Positions 52,656 through 61,644 of a DNA stretch of 64,000 bases are shown here, piece by piece (the first letter of the stretch is position 1; each line of letters begins with the position of its first letter). The notes below the pieces were generated by a model. It had not been told where the DNA came from. It did no database searches and was given only the letters and a program-made list of their open reading frames with translations. Made by a program: the position numbers and the translations under genes. The DNA is taken from positions 496,001-560,000 of the forward strand of contig NZ_CP043568.1 of NCBI RefSeq assembly GCF_014076415.1. The letters run 5' to 3'. The DNA is from Comamonas testosteroni (GTDB lineage Bacteria > Pseudomonadota > Gammaproteobacteria > Burkholderiales > Burkholderiaceae_C).

Positions 52656-53840
52656 TCAGCGCAGCAGGCTCAGAACCTGCTGGGGCAGTTGGTTGGCCTG
52701 GGCCACCATCGCCGTGCCGGCCTGCTGCAGGATCTGCGTGCGGCTCAGGTTGGCGGTTTCCTTGGCGAAGTCGGCATCAGTGATGCGGCCGCGGGCTGCA
52801 GTGATGTTCTCGCTCTGGATGTCGATGTTCTCGGTGGCCTTATCGAAGCGGGTCTGAACCGCTCCCAAATCTGCACGAGCAGAATTCACACTCGTGATTG
52901 CACCGTCAATCTTCTGCAACGCATCCCAGGCGCCTTTTTGGGTCGAGATATCCAGATCCGAAATACCGGTAGTCGGATTCTTTTCGGTGGAACCTGTTGT
53001 AAAAGATGTTGGAAAGCTGGTTCCGCCTGAGGCGGTAATGGTCATGGCGGAGTAAGTGCCGCCCTCCTTAATTGTGCCGCGCAGGTCAAAGCCCTTACCA
53101 TCATCTGTGATGTAGGCAGTGACGCCGGTATCAGCTGTCTTGGAGTTGATGGCAGCAATGACAGCACCCAGAGCTTCCTGATCCGAGGGGGCGTTAGCCA
53201 TCTTACCAATCGTGGCCGTGGACGAGGCTCCATCCGCGCCAGTAATGGTGATGCTGACATCTGCGCCAGTCATCATGGCTCCAGTAACGGCCGCGTTGGC
53301 AACAGCACCTTCTGCGTAATGCGAATTACCCAGCGAGGCCACTTTAGCATTGCCCAGAGCGCCCACGGTGATGTTGTCGCCCGAATTGGCGCCAACCTGG
53401 AACGTTGCACCGTTGAAGCTACCGTCCAACAGCTTCTTGCCGTTGAAGCTGGTGGTCTTGGCCACGCGGTCCACTTCGTCGCTCAGTTGCTTGAGTTCCG
53501 ATTGCAGTGCCTCGCGGTCGCTCTTGCTGTTGGTGGCATTGCCGGACTGCACGGACAGTTCGCGCATGCGTTGCAGCATGTCACCCACCTTACCCAAGGC
53601 ACCTTCTGCCGTCTGGGCCAGAGAGATACCGTCATTCGCATTGCGAGAGGCAACAGACAGGCCGCGCACCTGGGTGCTCATGCGCTCGGCAATGGCCAGG
53701 CCGGCTGCATCGTCCTTGGCGCTGTTGACACGCAGACCCGAAGACAGGCGCTGCATGGAGGTCGCCAGCGAGTTGCCAGACAGCCCCAGATTGCGTTGTG
53801 CATTGATGGACACAACATTGGTGTTAATGGTCATTGCCAT
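52656..53840 (-). CDS. fliC: Flagellin, copy 1
   Basis: Filament subunit of 394 residues. Both conserved ends are complete: [20 protein letters not shown] and [20 protein letters not shown] at the N-terminus, and [20 protein letters not shown] to [10 protein letters not shown] at the C-terminus. The variable middle (about 185-300) is Thr/Gly/Ala-rich and would be surface-exposed. It is close to copy 2 over nearly the whole length. No sigma-28 element is obvious directly upstream, so it may depend partly on read-through from copy 2, 216 bases away. Confidence 0.95.
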   Translation of the reverse strand: MAMTINTNVVSINAQRNLGLSGNSLATSMQRLSSGLRVNSAKDDAAGLAIAERMSTQVRGLSVASRNANDGISLAQTAEGALGKVGDMLQRMRELSVQSGNATNSKSDREALQSELKQLSDEVDRVAKTTSFNGKKLLDGSFNGATFQVGANSGDNITVGALGNAKVASLGNSHYAEGAVANAAVTGAMMTGADVSITITGADGASSTATIGKMANAPSDQEALGAVIAAINSKTADTGVTAYITDDGKGFDLRGTIKEGGTYSAMTITASGGTSFPTSFTTGSTEKNPTTGISDLDISTQKGAWDALQKIDGAITSVNSARADLGAVQTRFDKATENIDIQSENITAARGRITDADFAKETANLSRTQILQQAGTAMVAQANQLPQQVLSLLR

Positions 53841-54055
53841 TTGAGTTCCCCTTTTTCCTAACGCTCACTCTGTGATACAGAATCCGGCGGCGACAAGCAC
53901 GCGAAGAACATGCCTACACCCACCAACTCCTTTTTCAGGCAGTCTGGCTACCCGTCCTTGTCAAAGCCCTGCGACAAACCAGGGAGTACACCCCAGAGCT
54001 TTGTATTCGTATCAAGCCTTGACGAAGCAGCGCTTCCTCAAGGTTTGCTCCATGC

Positions 54056-55234
54056 TTACTTCAGCAGGCTCAGCACTTGCTGGGGCAACTGATTGGCCTG
54101 GGCCACCATGGCTGTGCCGGCTTGCTGCAGAATCTGCGTGCGACTCAGGTTGGCGGTTTCCTTGGCAAAGTCCGCATCTACGATGCGTCCACGCGCGGCC
54201 GTGATGTTCTCGTTCTGGATATCAATGTTTTCGATTGACTTCTCGAAACGAGTCTGGACTGCACCCAGTTCGGCACGTGCAGAGTTCACGGAGGTGATGG
54301 CTCCATCAATCTTTTGCAGAGCATCCCAGGCACCCTTTTGAGATGAAATATCAAGATCCTCGATACCCGTCTCGGTCTTCTCTGCTGCACCTGACAAGGT
54401 GCCTAAATTGACACTCGTTCCGCCTGCCGCCGTCAGTGTGAGGGCTGTATATGTGCCGCCTTCTGTAATGGTTCCGCGCAGGTCGAAGCCATCACCCGTG
54501 TCATTCATGTATGCGGTCACACCCGTGTCGGCCGTCTTGGAGTTGATGGCCGCGATGACACGACCCAGCGCCTCAGCATCTGTAGGGGCATTCGCCATCT
54601 TGTCAATCTTCACGTCCGTCGTACCACCGTTGGCCCCACCGATGGTGATCGTTACGTCCGTGCCGGTCATCATGGCTCCGGTCACCGAAGAGCTAACTGT
54701 AGCTTCCGCATAGTGCGAGCTACCCAGCGCGTTCACCTTTGCGTTGCCCAGAGCGCCCACCGTAATGTTGTCGCCGGAGTTGGCGCCCACCTGAAACACG
54801 CCGCCAGCAAAGCTGCCGTCCAGCAGCTTTGCACCATTGAACGTAGTGGTCTTGGCCACGCGATCCACTTCGTCGCTCAGCTGCTTGAGTTCGGCCTGCA
54901 ATGCCTCACGATCACTCTTGCTGTTGGTGGCATTACCGGATTGCACGGTCAGTTCTCGCATGCGCTGCAGCATGTCTCCTACCTTGCCCAAGGCCCCTTC
55001 GGCTGTTTGGGCCAGCGAGATTCCATCATTGGCATTGCGCGATGCGACGGACAGACCGCGGACCTGGGTGCTCATGCGTTCGGCAATGGCCAGGCCAGCC
55101 GCATCGTCCTTGGCGCTGTTGACACGCAGGCCCGAGGACAGGCGTTGCATCGATGTGGCCAGTGAGTTGCCTGACAGACCCAGGTTGCGCTGTGCGTTGA
55201 TCGAGACAACGTTGGTGTTGATGGTCATGGCCAT
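54056..55234 (-). CDS. fliC: Flagellin, copy 2
   Basis: Filament subunit of 392 residues, with an N-terminal region of about 120 residues nearly identical to copy 1 and a slightly different centre ([19 protein letters not shown] against [19 protein letters not shown]). Its C-terminus ends [11 protein letters not shown] close match to the sigma-28 promoter consensus is located 126-152 bases upstream. It is probably the main FliA-driven flagellin of the pair. Confidence 0.95.
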   Translation of the reverse strand: MAMTINTNVVSINAQRNLGLSGNSLATSMQRLSSGLRVNSAKDDAAGLAIAERMSTQVRGLSVASRNANDGISLAQTAEGALGKVGDMLQRMRELTVQSGNATNSKSDREALQAELKQLSDEVDRVAKTTTFNGAKLLDGSFAGGVFQVGANSGDNITVGALGNAKVNALGSSHYAEATVSSSVTGAMMTGTDVTITIGGANGGTTDVKIDKMANAPTDAEALGRVIAAINSKTADTGVTAYMNDTGDGFDLRGTITEGGTYTALTLTAAGGTSVNLGTLSGAAEKTETGIEDLDISSQKGAWDALQKIDGAITSVNSARAELGAVQTRFEKSIENIDIQNENITAARGRIVDADFAKETANLSRTQILQQAGTAMVAQANQLPQQVLSLLK

Positions 55235-55719
55235 GATGGAATCCCTTTATGCAGACGGTACGGATGAATGGTTTGCTTGGTTGCCGGAGCCTTGCATTTG
55301 CTGCCTCTTTGGGCTTTGCTTGCCGCTTTTTTGCGGCTTGCCTGCTCCGTACAATCCAGTTATCGGGCTGTATTTTTTTTTCTTTAGCGTTTTTTCATTT
55401 CACCCGTAGCAAGCTACCAAGGGCTTGACGCGCTAGGCTGACGCATCACAAGAGCTTCCGTTTCGAGAGCGGCATCAGACTGGCAGCGAAACGCATTTGG
55501 GCTGAGCTCACCTAGCGGCTATAAGCGGGCCAGTGGCGGATGGCTCGTCGCAAGGTCAGGGAAAGCAGCAAGAAGGCTGGGAATTGACGCTTTATTCGGT
55601 CGTATGCATGTCAGCGGTTCATAGAAAAATCCTCACATCGCTAGGTTTGCCAATCGCTTAACCAGTGTCTTTGGTCACTGCTGCGATGCTCCAAGCCCTA
55701 ATTCCGGAGGTTTCTAGAC
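55235..55719. other. 485-base control region between divergent flagellin genes
   Basis: Holds the sigma-28 promoter of copy 2 (55360-55386) and a Shine-Dalgarno CCGGAGG before copy 3. A small GCCGC/GCGGC hairpin lies at about 55322-55338. I could not find a convincing sigma-28 element on the plus strand for copy 3; GCCAATCG near 55650 is only a weak resemblance. Confidence 0.55.
55360..55386 (-). promoter_or_regulatory. Sigma-28 (FliA) promoter of flagellin copy 2
   Basis: On the minus strand TAAAGAAA, 11 bases, then CCCGATAA. This compares with the consensus TAAAGTTT-N11-GCCGATAA: exact spacing, one mismatch in the -10 and two in the -35 beyond the TAAAG core. Confidence 0.85.
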
Positions 55720-56985
55720 ATGGCTGCGACCATCAACACCAACATCATCTCGATCAACGCCCAGCGCAATCTAGCCCTCTCGGGTGGTTCGCTGGCGACC
55801 TCCATGCAGCGCCTGTCTTCGGGCCTGCGTGTCAACAGCGCCAAGGACGATGCGGCCGGCCTGGCCATTGCCGAGCGCATGAATACTCAGGTGCGTGGCC
55901 TGCAGGTCGCATCGCGCAATGCCAACGATGGCATCTCGCTGGCCCAGACGGCCGAGGGTGCATTGGGCAAGGTGGGCGACATGCTGCAGCGCATGCGCGA
56001 GCTGGCCGTGCAAGCCGGCAATGCGACCAATAGCAAGAGCGACCGCGAAGCGCTGCAGGCCGAAGTCAAGCAGTTGTCCTCCGAAATCGATCGTGTTGCC
56101 AAGCAGACCAATTTCAACGGCCAGAAGCTGCTGGAGGGCAGCTTTGCGGGTGCAGTGTTCCAGGTGGGGGCCAACTCGGGTGACAACATCACGCTGGGCG
56201 CCTTGGCCGATACGCGGTCCTCGCAGCTGTCTTCTGTTTCCTATGGACAGTCAACAGTCTCCTCGGTCGCGACTGCACAGCCCATTGCTGCAGGCCAGCC
56301 CCTTGCCGATTTCAGCGCGGCGGCAGCCGATTTGACCATCACCATTGGCGGTGGTGCTGCGATCAACCTGGGGCCACTGGCCGAAGCAGGCAGCCCCCAG
56401 GAGCGCCTGGGCCAGATCGTGGAAGCCATCAACAACAAGACCGGCGATACCGGCGTGACCGCCTATCTGACCAAGATTGATGGTTCCGAGAACTACCAGG
56501 TGGACATTCTGTCCAACAAGCTTGACGGCAGCGGCAACCCCGTATCCGTGACCTTTGGCGGAGCGGACTTCAGTGCGGCAAGTGTGGGCCTCAACCCAGC
56601 GGCCAATCCTGCAGGCATCAGCTTGACCGGCGGTGCCGCTCCTGCAGCAGGTTCGATCAGCAAGGCGCAGGGCATCGAAAACATTGATGTATCCACCCAA
56701 GCCGGAGCCTGGGTTGCCTTGCAGAAGATCGACAGCGCCGTGGACCAGATCAACAGCGCACGAGCCACGCTGGGCGCCATGCAGAGCCGTTTCGAGAACG
56801 CGGTCAACAATATCGACATCCAGTCCGAAAACCTCTCGGCCGCACGAGGACGCATCGTCGATGCAGACTTTGCCAAGGAAACCGCCAACCTGAGCCGCAC
56901 GCAGATCCTGCAGCAGGCCGGCACGGCCATGGTGGCCCAGGCCAACCAGATTCCCCAGCAAGTGCTGCAATTGCTGCAAAAATAA
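55720..56985 (+). CDS. fliC: Flagellin, copy 3 (longer, opposite strand)
   Basis: Filament subunit of 421 residues on the plus strand. The N-terminal 150 residues ([40 protein letters not shown]) and C-terminus ([20 protein letters not shown] to LQLLQK) match the other copies. The central region is longer by about 27 residues and unrelated in detail (SVSYGQSTVSSVATAQPIAA). A clear CCGGAGG ribosome site precedes it. It lies directly before the acyl carrier protein cluster, which makes it a candidate acceptor for any glycan made there. Confidence 0.95.
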   Translation: MAATINTNIISINAQRNLALSGGSLATSMQRLSSGLRVNSAKDDAAGLAIAERMNTQVRGLQVASRNANDGISLAQTAEGALGKVGDMLQRMRELAVQAGNATNSKSDREALQAEVKQLSSEIDRVAKQTNFNGQKLLEGSFAGAVFQVGANSGDNITLGALADTRSSQLSSVSYGQSTVSSVATAQPIAAGQPLADFSAAAADLTITIGGGAAINLGPLAEAGSPQERLGQIVEAINNKTGDTGVTAYLTKIDGSENYQVDILSNKLDGSGNPVSVTFGGADFSAASVGLNPAANPAGISLTGGAAPAAGSISKAQGIENIDVSTQAGAWVALQKIDSAVDQINSARATLGAMQSRFENAVNNIDIQSENLSAARGRIVDADFAKETANLSRTQILQQAGTAMVAQANQIPQQVLQLLQK

Positions 56986-57031
56986 GAGGCTTTGCGACGA
57001 TGCTCCCGCCATCGTTCGGAAAACTCCTCGG

Positions 57032-57067
57032 GCCGCTTGTTCGCCATGGCTGACAAGCGGCTTTTTT
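57032..57067 (+). terminator. Rho-independent terminator of flagellin copy 3
   Basis: GCCGCTTGT-TCGCCATGGCTG-ACAAGCGGC (57032-57061) followed by TTTTTT. The next gene starts only 17 bases later. Confidence 0.88.
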
Positions 57068-57083
57068 ACATAATCGGATCATC

Positions 57084-57314
57084 ATGTCTTCTATCAATAT
57101 CGATCAATTCATCGAAAATTTTCTGAGCGCCGTTGACTTCCAGGAGTCCGTGGAGGTCACACCCGAGACCGAACTCAAAAGCCTGCCCGAATGGGATTCG
57201 CTGGCCGCACTGGGCGTAATCGTGATGTTCGACGTGGAATTCGGCAAGACCATCACCGGTAACGATCTCAAGACCTGCGTCACCCTCACCGACCTTTACA
57301 AGTTGCTCGGCTAA
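57084..57314 (+). CDS. Acyl carrier protein
   Basis: Carries acyl chains on a phosphopantetheine arm. The 76-residue acidic protein has the modification site in LPEWDSLAALG with Ser39, and four short helices. It differs from the housekeeping AcpP (the usual DSLDTVELVM is absent), so it is a dedicated ACP. It heads the post-flagellin cluster, 17 bases before the ketoacyl synthase gene. Only a weak ribosome site (CGGATCATC) is present. Confidence 0.88.
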   Translation: MSSINIDQFIENFLSAVDFQESVEVTPETELKSLPEWDSLAALGVIVMFDVEFGKTITGNDLKTCVTLTDLYKLLG

Positions 57315-57331
57315 GCCCGGAAAGGCATCCT

Positions 57332-58372
57332 ATGGCGCTGTCTACACTGCATAACGTCCGCGTTGCGGGCATGGCAAGCTGTGTGCCCAAACGCGTGGTT
57401 TCCAATCTGGAGGATTGCCCTCCCTCGCAGCGCTCCGAGCGCGAGCGGCTAGTGCGCAATATCGGCATCCAGACCCGGCGGCTATGTCCTGATTGGCAAT
57501 GCTTTTCAGACTTGGCGTTCGCCGCTACCGAAAAGCTCTTGGAAGATTTGCAGTGGCAGCGCGAAGAAATCGGTGCGCTGATCGTCATCACCCAGTCGCC
57601 TGACTACCTGATCCCATCCACCGCCATCATTTTGCAAGACCGTCTGGGCCTGCCCCAGACCACCATTGCGTTTGACGTGAACCTGGGCTGCTCGGGCTAC
57701 CCTTTTGGTCTGCATCTGGTCGGCAGCATGATCTCTGCAGGCGGTGTGAAAAAGGCACTGCTGCTGGTGGGAGATAAATCCGGCAGCTATCGCGACCCGC
57801 TTTTCTCCGATGCAGGTACGGTGACGGCACTGGAATTCGACAGCAGCGCGAGCCCTATGTTCTTTAACCTGAACAGCGATGGCAGTGGCTACAAAGCCAT
57901 TTTCAAACCTGTGGGCGGGCATAGGGAACCATTTGCGCCGCACCACAGCAGCCCCATCCGCGCCGAGGATGGCAGCATTGCCTCCTGGCCCAGTGACCTG
58001 GTGCTGGACGGCCCAGCCGTCTTGAGCTTCTCTACCCAGCGTGTACCGCCTGCCGTGCTGCAGACACTGGAGTATGCAGGTGTGGAAAAAGAGGCTGTCG
58101 ATTACTTTGTGTTCCACCAGGCCAACCGGATGATCAACGAAACCATCCGCAAAAAGCTGGCCTTGCCCGTGGAAAAAGTCCCCAGCACACTGGCCGACTA
58201 TGGCAATACCAGCGGCGCCACTCTGCCTGTCACCATGACGGCCCGCCTGCACGAAGCGCTGTCCGCCGGCAGACACAAGCTGCTGCTGTCAGGCTTTGGC
58301 ATCGGACTGTCGTGGGGCAGCTGTATTCTGGATGTGGAAAACGCAGTCTTCCCCGCCATGCTGGAGGCTTGA
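57332..58372 (+). CDS. 3-oxoacyl-ACP synthase III (FabH-like)
   Basis: Condenses an acyl-CoA starter with malonyl-ACP. The 346-residue product retains the full triad of the family: Cys120 in NLGCSGYPFG, His262 in FVFHQANRM and Asn292 in YGNTSGAT. It is therefore expected to be active. Housekeeping FabH usually lies with fabD/fabG/acpP/fabF, none of which is here. In this cluster it most likely makes a short 3-ketoacyl-ACP, such as acetoacetyl-ACP, on the adjacent ACP. The four-base gap to the reductase gene supports joint expression. Confidence 0.9.
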   Translation: MALSTLHNVRVAGMASCVPKRVVSNLEDCPPSQRSERERLVRNIGIQTRRLCPDWQCFSDLAFAATEKLLEDLQWQREEIGALIVITQSPDYLIPSTAIILQDRLGLPQTTIAFDVNLGCSGYPFGLHLVGSMISAGGVKKALLLVGDKSGSYRDPLFSDAGTVTALEFDSSASPMFFNLNSDGSGYKAIFKPVGGHREPFAPHHSSPIRAEDGSIASWPSDLVLDGPAVLSFSTQRVPPAVLQTLEYAGVEKEAVDYFVFHQANRMINETIRKKLALPVEKVPSTLADYGNTSGATLPVTMTARLHEALSAGRHKLLLSGFGIGLSWGSCILDVENAVFPAMLEA

Positions 58373-58376
58373 AACC

Positions 58377-59141
58377 ATGGACACCACTTTCAATCCGTTC
58401 TCTCTCGCGGACAGGCGCATTCTGGTCACGGGCTCCACCTCGGGCTTGGGCAAAACCATTGCCCTGACCTGCGCACGCATGGGCGCAGAAATCATCTGTA
58501 CCGGTCGCGATGCCGAGCGCCTAGCGCAGACGCTGGCCGAGTTGCAGGCTCTTTCGGCCCGGCCACACCAAGGCGTGCAGGCCGATCTGACGCAGCCCGA
58601 AGGCCGCGATGCGCTAATGGCCGCTGTCGGCCAAACCGCGCTCCACGGCGTGGTACACAGCGCAGGCATTTCACGCCTGAGCCCCGTGCGCATGCTGACC
58701 GAGCAGCATTTGCGTGAAGTGCAGTCCATCAACGTGGATGCCCCCATGCTGCTGACGCAAGCCCTGCTCAAGCGCAATCTGGTGGCAGCCGACGGCTCCA
58801 TGGTGTTCATTGCCAGCATTGCCGCGCATATCGGCGTGCCCGGCGTGGCCGCCTATTCCGGCACCAAGGCCGCGCTGCTGGCCATGGTGCGCTGCCTGGC
58901 AATGGAAGTCATCAAACGTCGCATCCGCGCCAATTGCCTCTCACCCGCGCTGGTCGAAACCCCGCTGCTGGAGGCCACCGCCACCATGATCGGCTCCATG
59001 GAACAAGAACGCGGCAATTACCCGCTGGGTTTTGGCAAGCCTGAGGACATCGCCAATGCTGCCGTATTCCTGCTCTCCGGAGCCAGCCGCTGGATAACCG
59101 GTACAACACTGGTCATGGACGGTGGTTTGACCATCAGCTGA
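58377..59141 (+). CDS. SDR family reductase, FabG-like
   Basis: NAD(P)-dependent reductase of 254 residues. The start at 58377 follows the ketoacyl synthase stop by four bases. Cofactor motif TGSTSGLG is at residues 18-25, catalytic Ser147 in VFIASIAA, and Tyr160/Lys164 in AAYSGTKAAL. The usual NNAG is HSAG. The likely role is reduction of the 3-ketoacyl-ACP to 3-hydroxyacyl-ACP, but a sugar-nucleotide oxidoreductase cannot be excluded. Confidence 0.85.
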   Translation: MDTTFNPFSLADRRILVTGSTSGLGKTIALTCARMGAEIICTGRDAERLAQTLAELQALSARPHQGVQADLTQPEGRDALMAAVGQTALHGVVHSAGISRLSPVRMLTEQHLREVQSINVDAPMLLTQALLKRNLVAADGSMVFIASIAAHIGVPGVAAYSGTKAALLAMVRCLAMEVIKRRIRANCLSPALVETPLLEATATMIGSMEQERGNYPLGFGKPEDIANAAVFLLSGASRWITGTTLVMDGGLTIS

Positions 59142-59154
59142 GGAACTTACCGAC

Positions 59155-59805
59155 ATGCAATCGACAGACACCCGGCGCTCCTTGCTGATCGTGGGAGCTG
59201 GCGGCTTCGGACGCGAGGTTCTGTGCTACATCGAGGATGACAACCCCCTGTTTCGGATCAAAGGTTTTCTGGACAGCCGTTCCAACGCACTCGATACCAC
59301 GCCCAGAGATGTACCCATCGTTGGCGATCCGCTGACTTATGCACCAGAGCCAGGCGAAGCGTTCATGGCAGCGCTGGGAGATCCTCAGCAGCGTTTCAAA
59401 TACACCGCCGCGCTGCGCGATATCCACCATGTCGATTTCGCCACCGTGGTGCATCCGCGCGCGCGCATCAACCGCCATGCACGCATGCGCCACGGCTGCA
59501 TCGTCGCGCCGCATGTCGGCGTTTCGGTGGATGTACAGATCGGTGAATTCACCCATATTCAAGAATACACGGTGATCGGCCACGACGCACAGATCGGAAA
59601 TTGGTGCCAAATCAACAGCCATTGCACGATTGCCGGTGGTGCAAGAATTGGGAATTTCGTGACCATTCACCCCAATTGCGTCATCACCAGCCGCGCTGTG
59701 ATTGGTGATGGCGTGACCGTCGGACCAGGCAGCGTGGTCATGGGCAAGATTCCAAGCGGTATTACCGTACTCGGGAACCCGGCACGCCGATTCAGCTTCA
59801 AATAG
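59155..59805 (+). CDS. NeuD/PglD-type left-handed beta-helix acyltransferase
   Basis: Family members transfer acetyl or other acyl groups to amino or hydroxyl groups of sugars. The 216-residue product begins with the NeuD/PglD nucleotide-sugar-binding fold (LLIVGAGGFGREVLCYIED). It then has hexapeptide repeats forming the beta-helix (VDVQIGEFTHIQEYTVIGHD, ARIGNFVTIHPNCVITSRAV). A histidine in NSHCTIAGG is a plausible catalytic base. In this context it probably attaches the hydroxyacyl group made by the three genes upstream to an aminosugar nucleotide. Confidence 0.83.
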   Translation: MQSTDTRRSLLIVGAGGFGREVLCYIEDDNPLFRIKGFLDSRSNALDTTPRDVPIVGDPLTYAPEPGEAFMAALGDPQQRFKYTAALRDIHHVDFATVVHPRARINRHARMRHGCIVAPHVGVSVDVQIGEFTHIQEYTVIGHDAQIGNWCQINSHCTIAGGARIGNFVTIHPNCVITSRAVIGDGVTVGPGSVVMGKIPSGITVLGNPARRFSFK

Positions 59806-59862
59806 AACCAGCCATCTCTTATCAAGAGAAATCAAACATCTAGTATTTAATTAAAATAATCC

Positions 59863-60564
59863 ATGGGACTACTTGATCATAATTTTCAGCTTGCCAGTGG
59901 AGAGCGAGTCACTGCTATCGCAATTGACAATATTCCTCCCGATCACTTGGCACGCTATGAATTTGCCGCTGAATGTCTGAAAGATATGCAGCCAGAACTC
60001 GAAAACTCCCCCTTGATCGGAGCCGACATATTTTGTGGTTCAGGCTATGGCTCTCATATACTGGCTCAGCGACTGCCTTGCTTTCTTCTTGGAATCGATG
60101 GGTCGTCTGAAGCCATTCAGCAGGCATCTCAGCATTACACAGATTTCAATCTTTTATTTAGTCACAAGTTTTTCCCCTTCACCCTGCCACCACGGCATTT
60201 TGACTTCATTGTCTCCATGGAGTCTCTTGAACATGTAGAAAATGGAGATTTATTCTTTAAAGTTTTATCGCAATCTATAAAACCAGGGGGGCGATTGATA
60301 ATTTCAGCACCCAATTCTGAAGTTGTTGATCTCGCAAAAAACCCTTATCCGTGGCATTACCATCATTTCACAAAACAAGAAATCATGGATATGGGGAAGA
60401 AATATGGACTGGTTCATCAAGTCTGCATGGGTGCCGAATGTACGGTTGTCGATAAAAGCACAGGCAAGGTTGTTGCAGGAAATTATTACAGCCCGATAAG
60501 TGGGAAATTACGCCAAGACTATCCTGGAGATACTTTGACGCACTTCTTCAAAAAACCCGCATAA
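59863..60564 (+). CDS. Class I SAM-dependent methyltransferase
   Basis: The 233-residue protein has the SAM-binding motif IGADIFCGSGYGSHIL near residue 55, an acidic loop (GIDGSSEAIQQASQHYTDFN), and FDFIVSMESLEHVENGDLFF as motifs II/III. It is very similar in plan to small-molecule and sugar O-methyltransferases. The gene is distinctly more AT-rich than the flanking genes, suggesting a different origin. A 57-base AT-rich gap precedes it. Confidence 0.8.
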   Translation: MGLLDHNFQLASGERVTAIAIDNIPPDHLARYEFAAECLKDMQPELENSPLIGADIFCGSGYGSHILAQRLPCFLLGIDGSSEAIQQASQHYTDFNLLFSHKFFPFTLPPRHFDFIVSMESLEHVENGDLFFKVLSQSIKPGGRLIISAPNSEVVDLAKNPYPWHYHHFTKQEIMDMGKKYGLVHQVCMGAECTVVDKSTGKVVAGNYYSPISGKLRQDYPGDTLTHFFKKPA

Positions 60565-60570
60565 GACCCC

Positions 60571-61644
60571 ATGGAATATCAAAAAAGCATTTATTTTATT
60601 GGTTGGGACTATGCGAGCCCTGATTCGATTGCGTTGAAAAATCTGCTTGCGCATCCTCTTTCTCCCTGGCGGGCTGAAGCGATTGTCCACGACGAGGTTT
60701 ATGTACCTGAGGTGGATGGCATCCGATTGATGACTACGCAGGAATTTCTGGAAATTTGTGAAAGTTCTCCCGACATTCACATGATACTGAGTGTCAAGCA
60801 TCCTATTCACCAAAAATTATGGCAGCGACGGGCCAAGGATTACAAAATAACCATAGTCGATGAAGGTGAAATTTTTCAATCAACCTGCCAACATCTTCAA
60901 GCTACATCCGGCAGCATGGATTTGGGAATCATGCAAATTCCTACGTCCATGTCAACTGATTGCATCGAAGCCCTGAATGAGTCCGTTAAAAAACTCACGG
61001 ATGGAAAATCACAAGAAATACTTCGGGCTTATATTCTTTTCTTGAAATCTGGTTTTCTGGAGGCATTCCGCCCCCACACCAAAGCACAAGCAGAAAATCC
61101 ATTAACGCGTCCCGCAAACGATAATTGGCTGTTATCCACTGCTTGGGGAAATATTGAAGGCCCTGCTCTGGCATGGGAATTTTCTGCACAGCGCACGAGC
61201 TTTCTTGAGCAAGCCATGCTCTTGGGCAGTGGCTCATTAGATCAATGGTCGTATGCCTTCACGGCACCAGACGAAAAAGCAGCCACGCATGAAGACCGTC
61301 ATTTGCGCACACTTTTCCAGCCGTTTGGAATAACGCCCTATGTAACACACCTGACTTCAGCGCTAGTCAATAGACTGGAAAATCAGGTCAGTGTTTCCCA
61401 AACAGCTTGCCCCGAATGGAAAAATTCCCAGATATTGGCCCACATCAACGTCCCCCACCCATTCTCTATTGTCAGTAATCTCGCCGAGCAAAATAATCCT
61501 AAAAACTTGCTCATCCGATTAGGGAGCTCACCAAACGATCTTTTGTTGTTGCTTCAGAATTTTGCGCCCAATTTCGTTTCCTTGCGCTGCGACAGGCCGG
61601 GTCCACTAGGCCTTCATGCGCATCTTAAATTTCATCTGCCATGA
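60571..61644 (+). CDS. Unrecognised protein of the post-flagellin cluster
   Basis: I do not recognise this 357-residue protein. It begins YQKSIYFIGWDYASPDSIALKN, with a beta-strand followed by a helix like a Rossmann start, but there is no GxGxxG. Residues about 95-125 read TIVDEGEIFQSTCQHLQ. No signal peptide or membrane helix is present. Base composition is AT-rich like the methyltransferase gene upstream. Its stop overlaps the Rieske oxygenase start (ATGA), so a joint function, for example partner or substrate carrier, is likely. It could be a divergent glycosyl- or sulfo-transferase, but nothing visible proves that. Confidence 0.6.
   Translation: MEYQKSIYFIGWDYASPDSIALKNLLAHPLSPWRAEAIVHDEVYVPEVDGIRLMTTQEFLEICESSPDIHMILSVKHPIHQKLWQRRAKDYKITIVDEGEIFQSTCQHLQATSGSMDLGIMQIPTSMSTDCIEALNESVKKLTDGKSQEILRAYILFLKSGFLEAFRPHTKAQAENPLTRPANDNWLLSTAWGNIEGPALAWEFSAQRTSFLEQAMLLGSGSLDQWSYAFTAPDEKAATHEDRHLRTLFQPFGITPYVTHLTSALVNRLENQVSVSQTACPEWKNSQILAHINVPHPFSIVSNLAEQNNPKNLLIRLGSSPNDLLLLLQNFAPNFVSLRCDRPGPLGLHAHLKFHLP

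Noticed and set aside
52656..55234. Tandem flagellin genes as an insertion-sequence or assembly duplication
   Set aside because: The central regions differ by many substitutions and the intergenic spacers are unrelated, so they are true paralogues.
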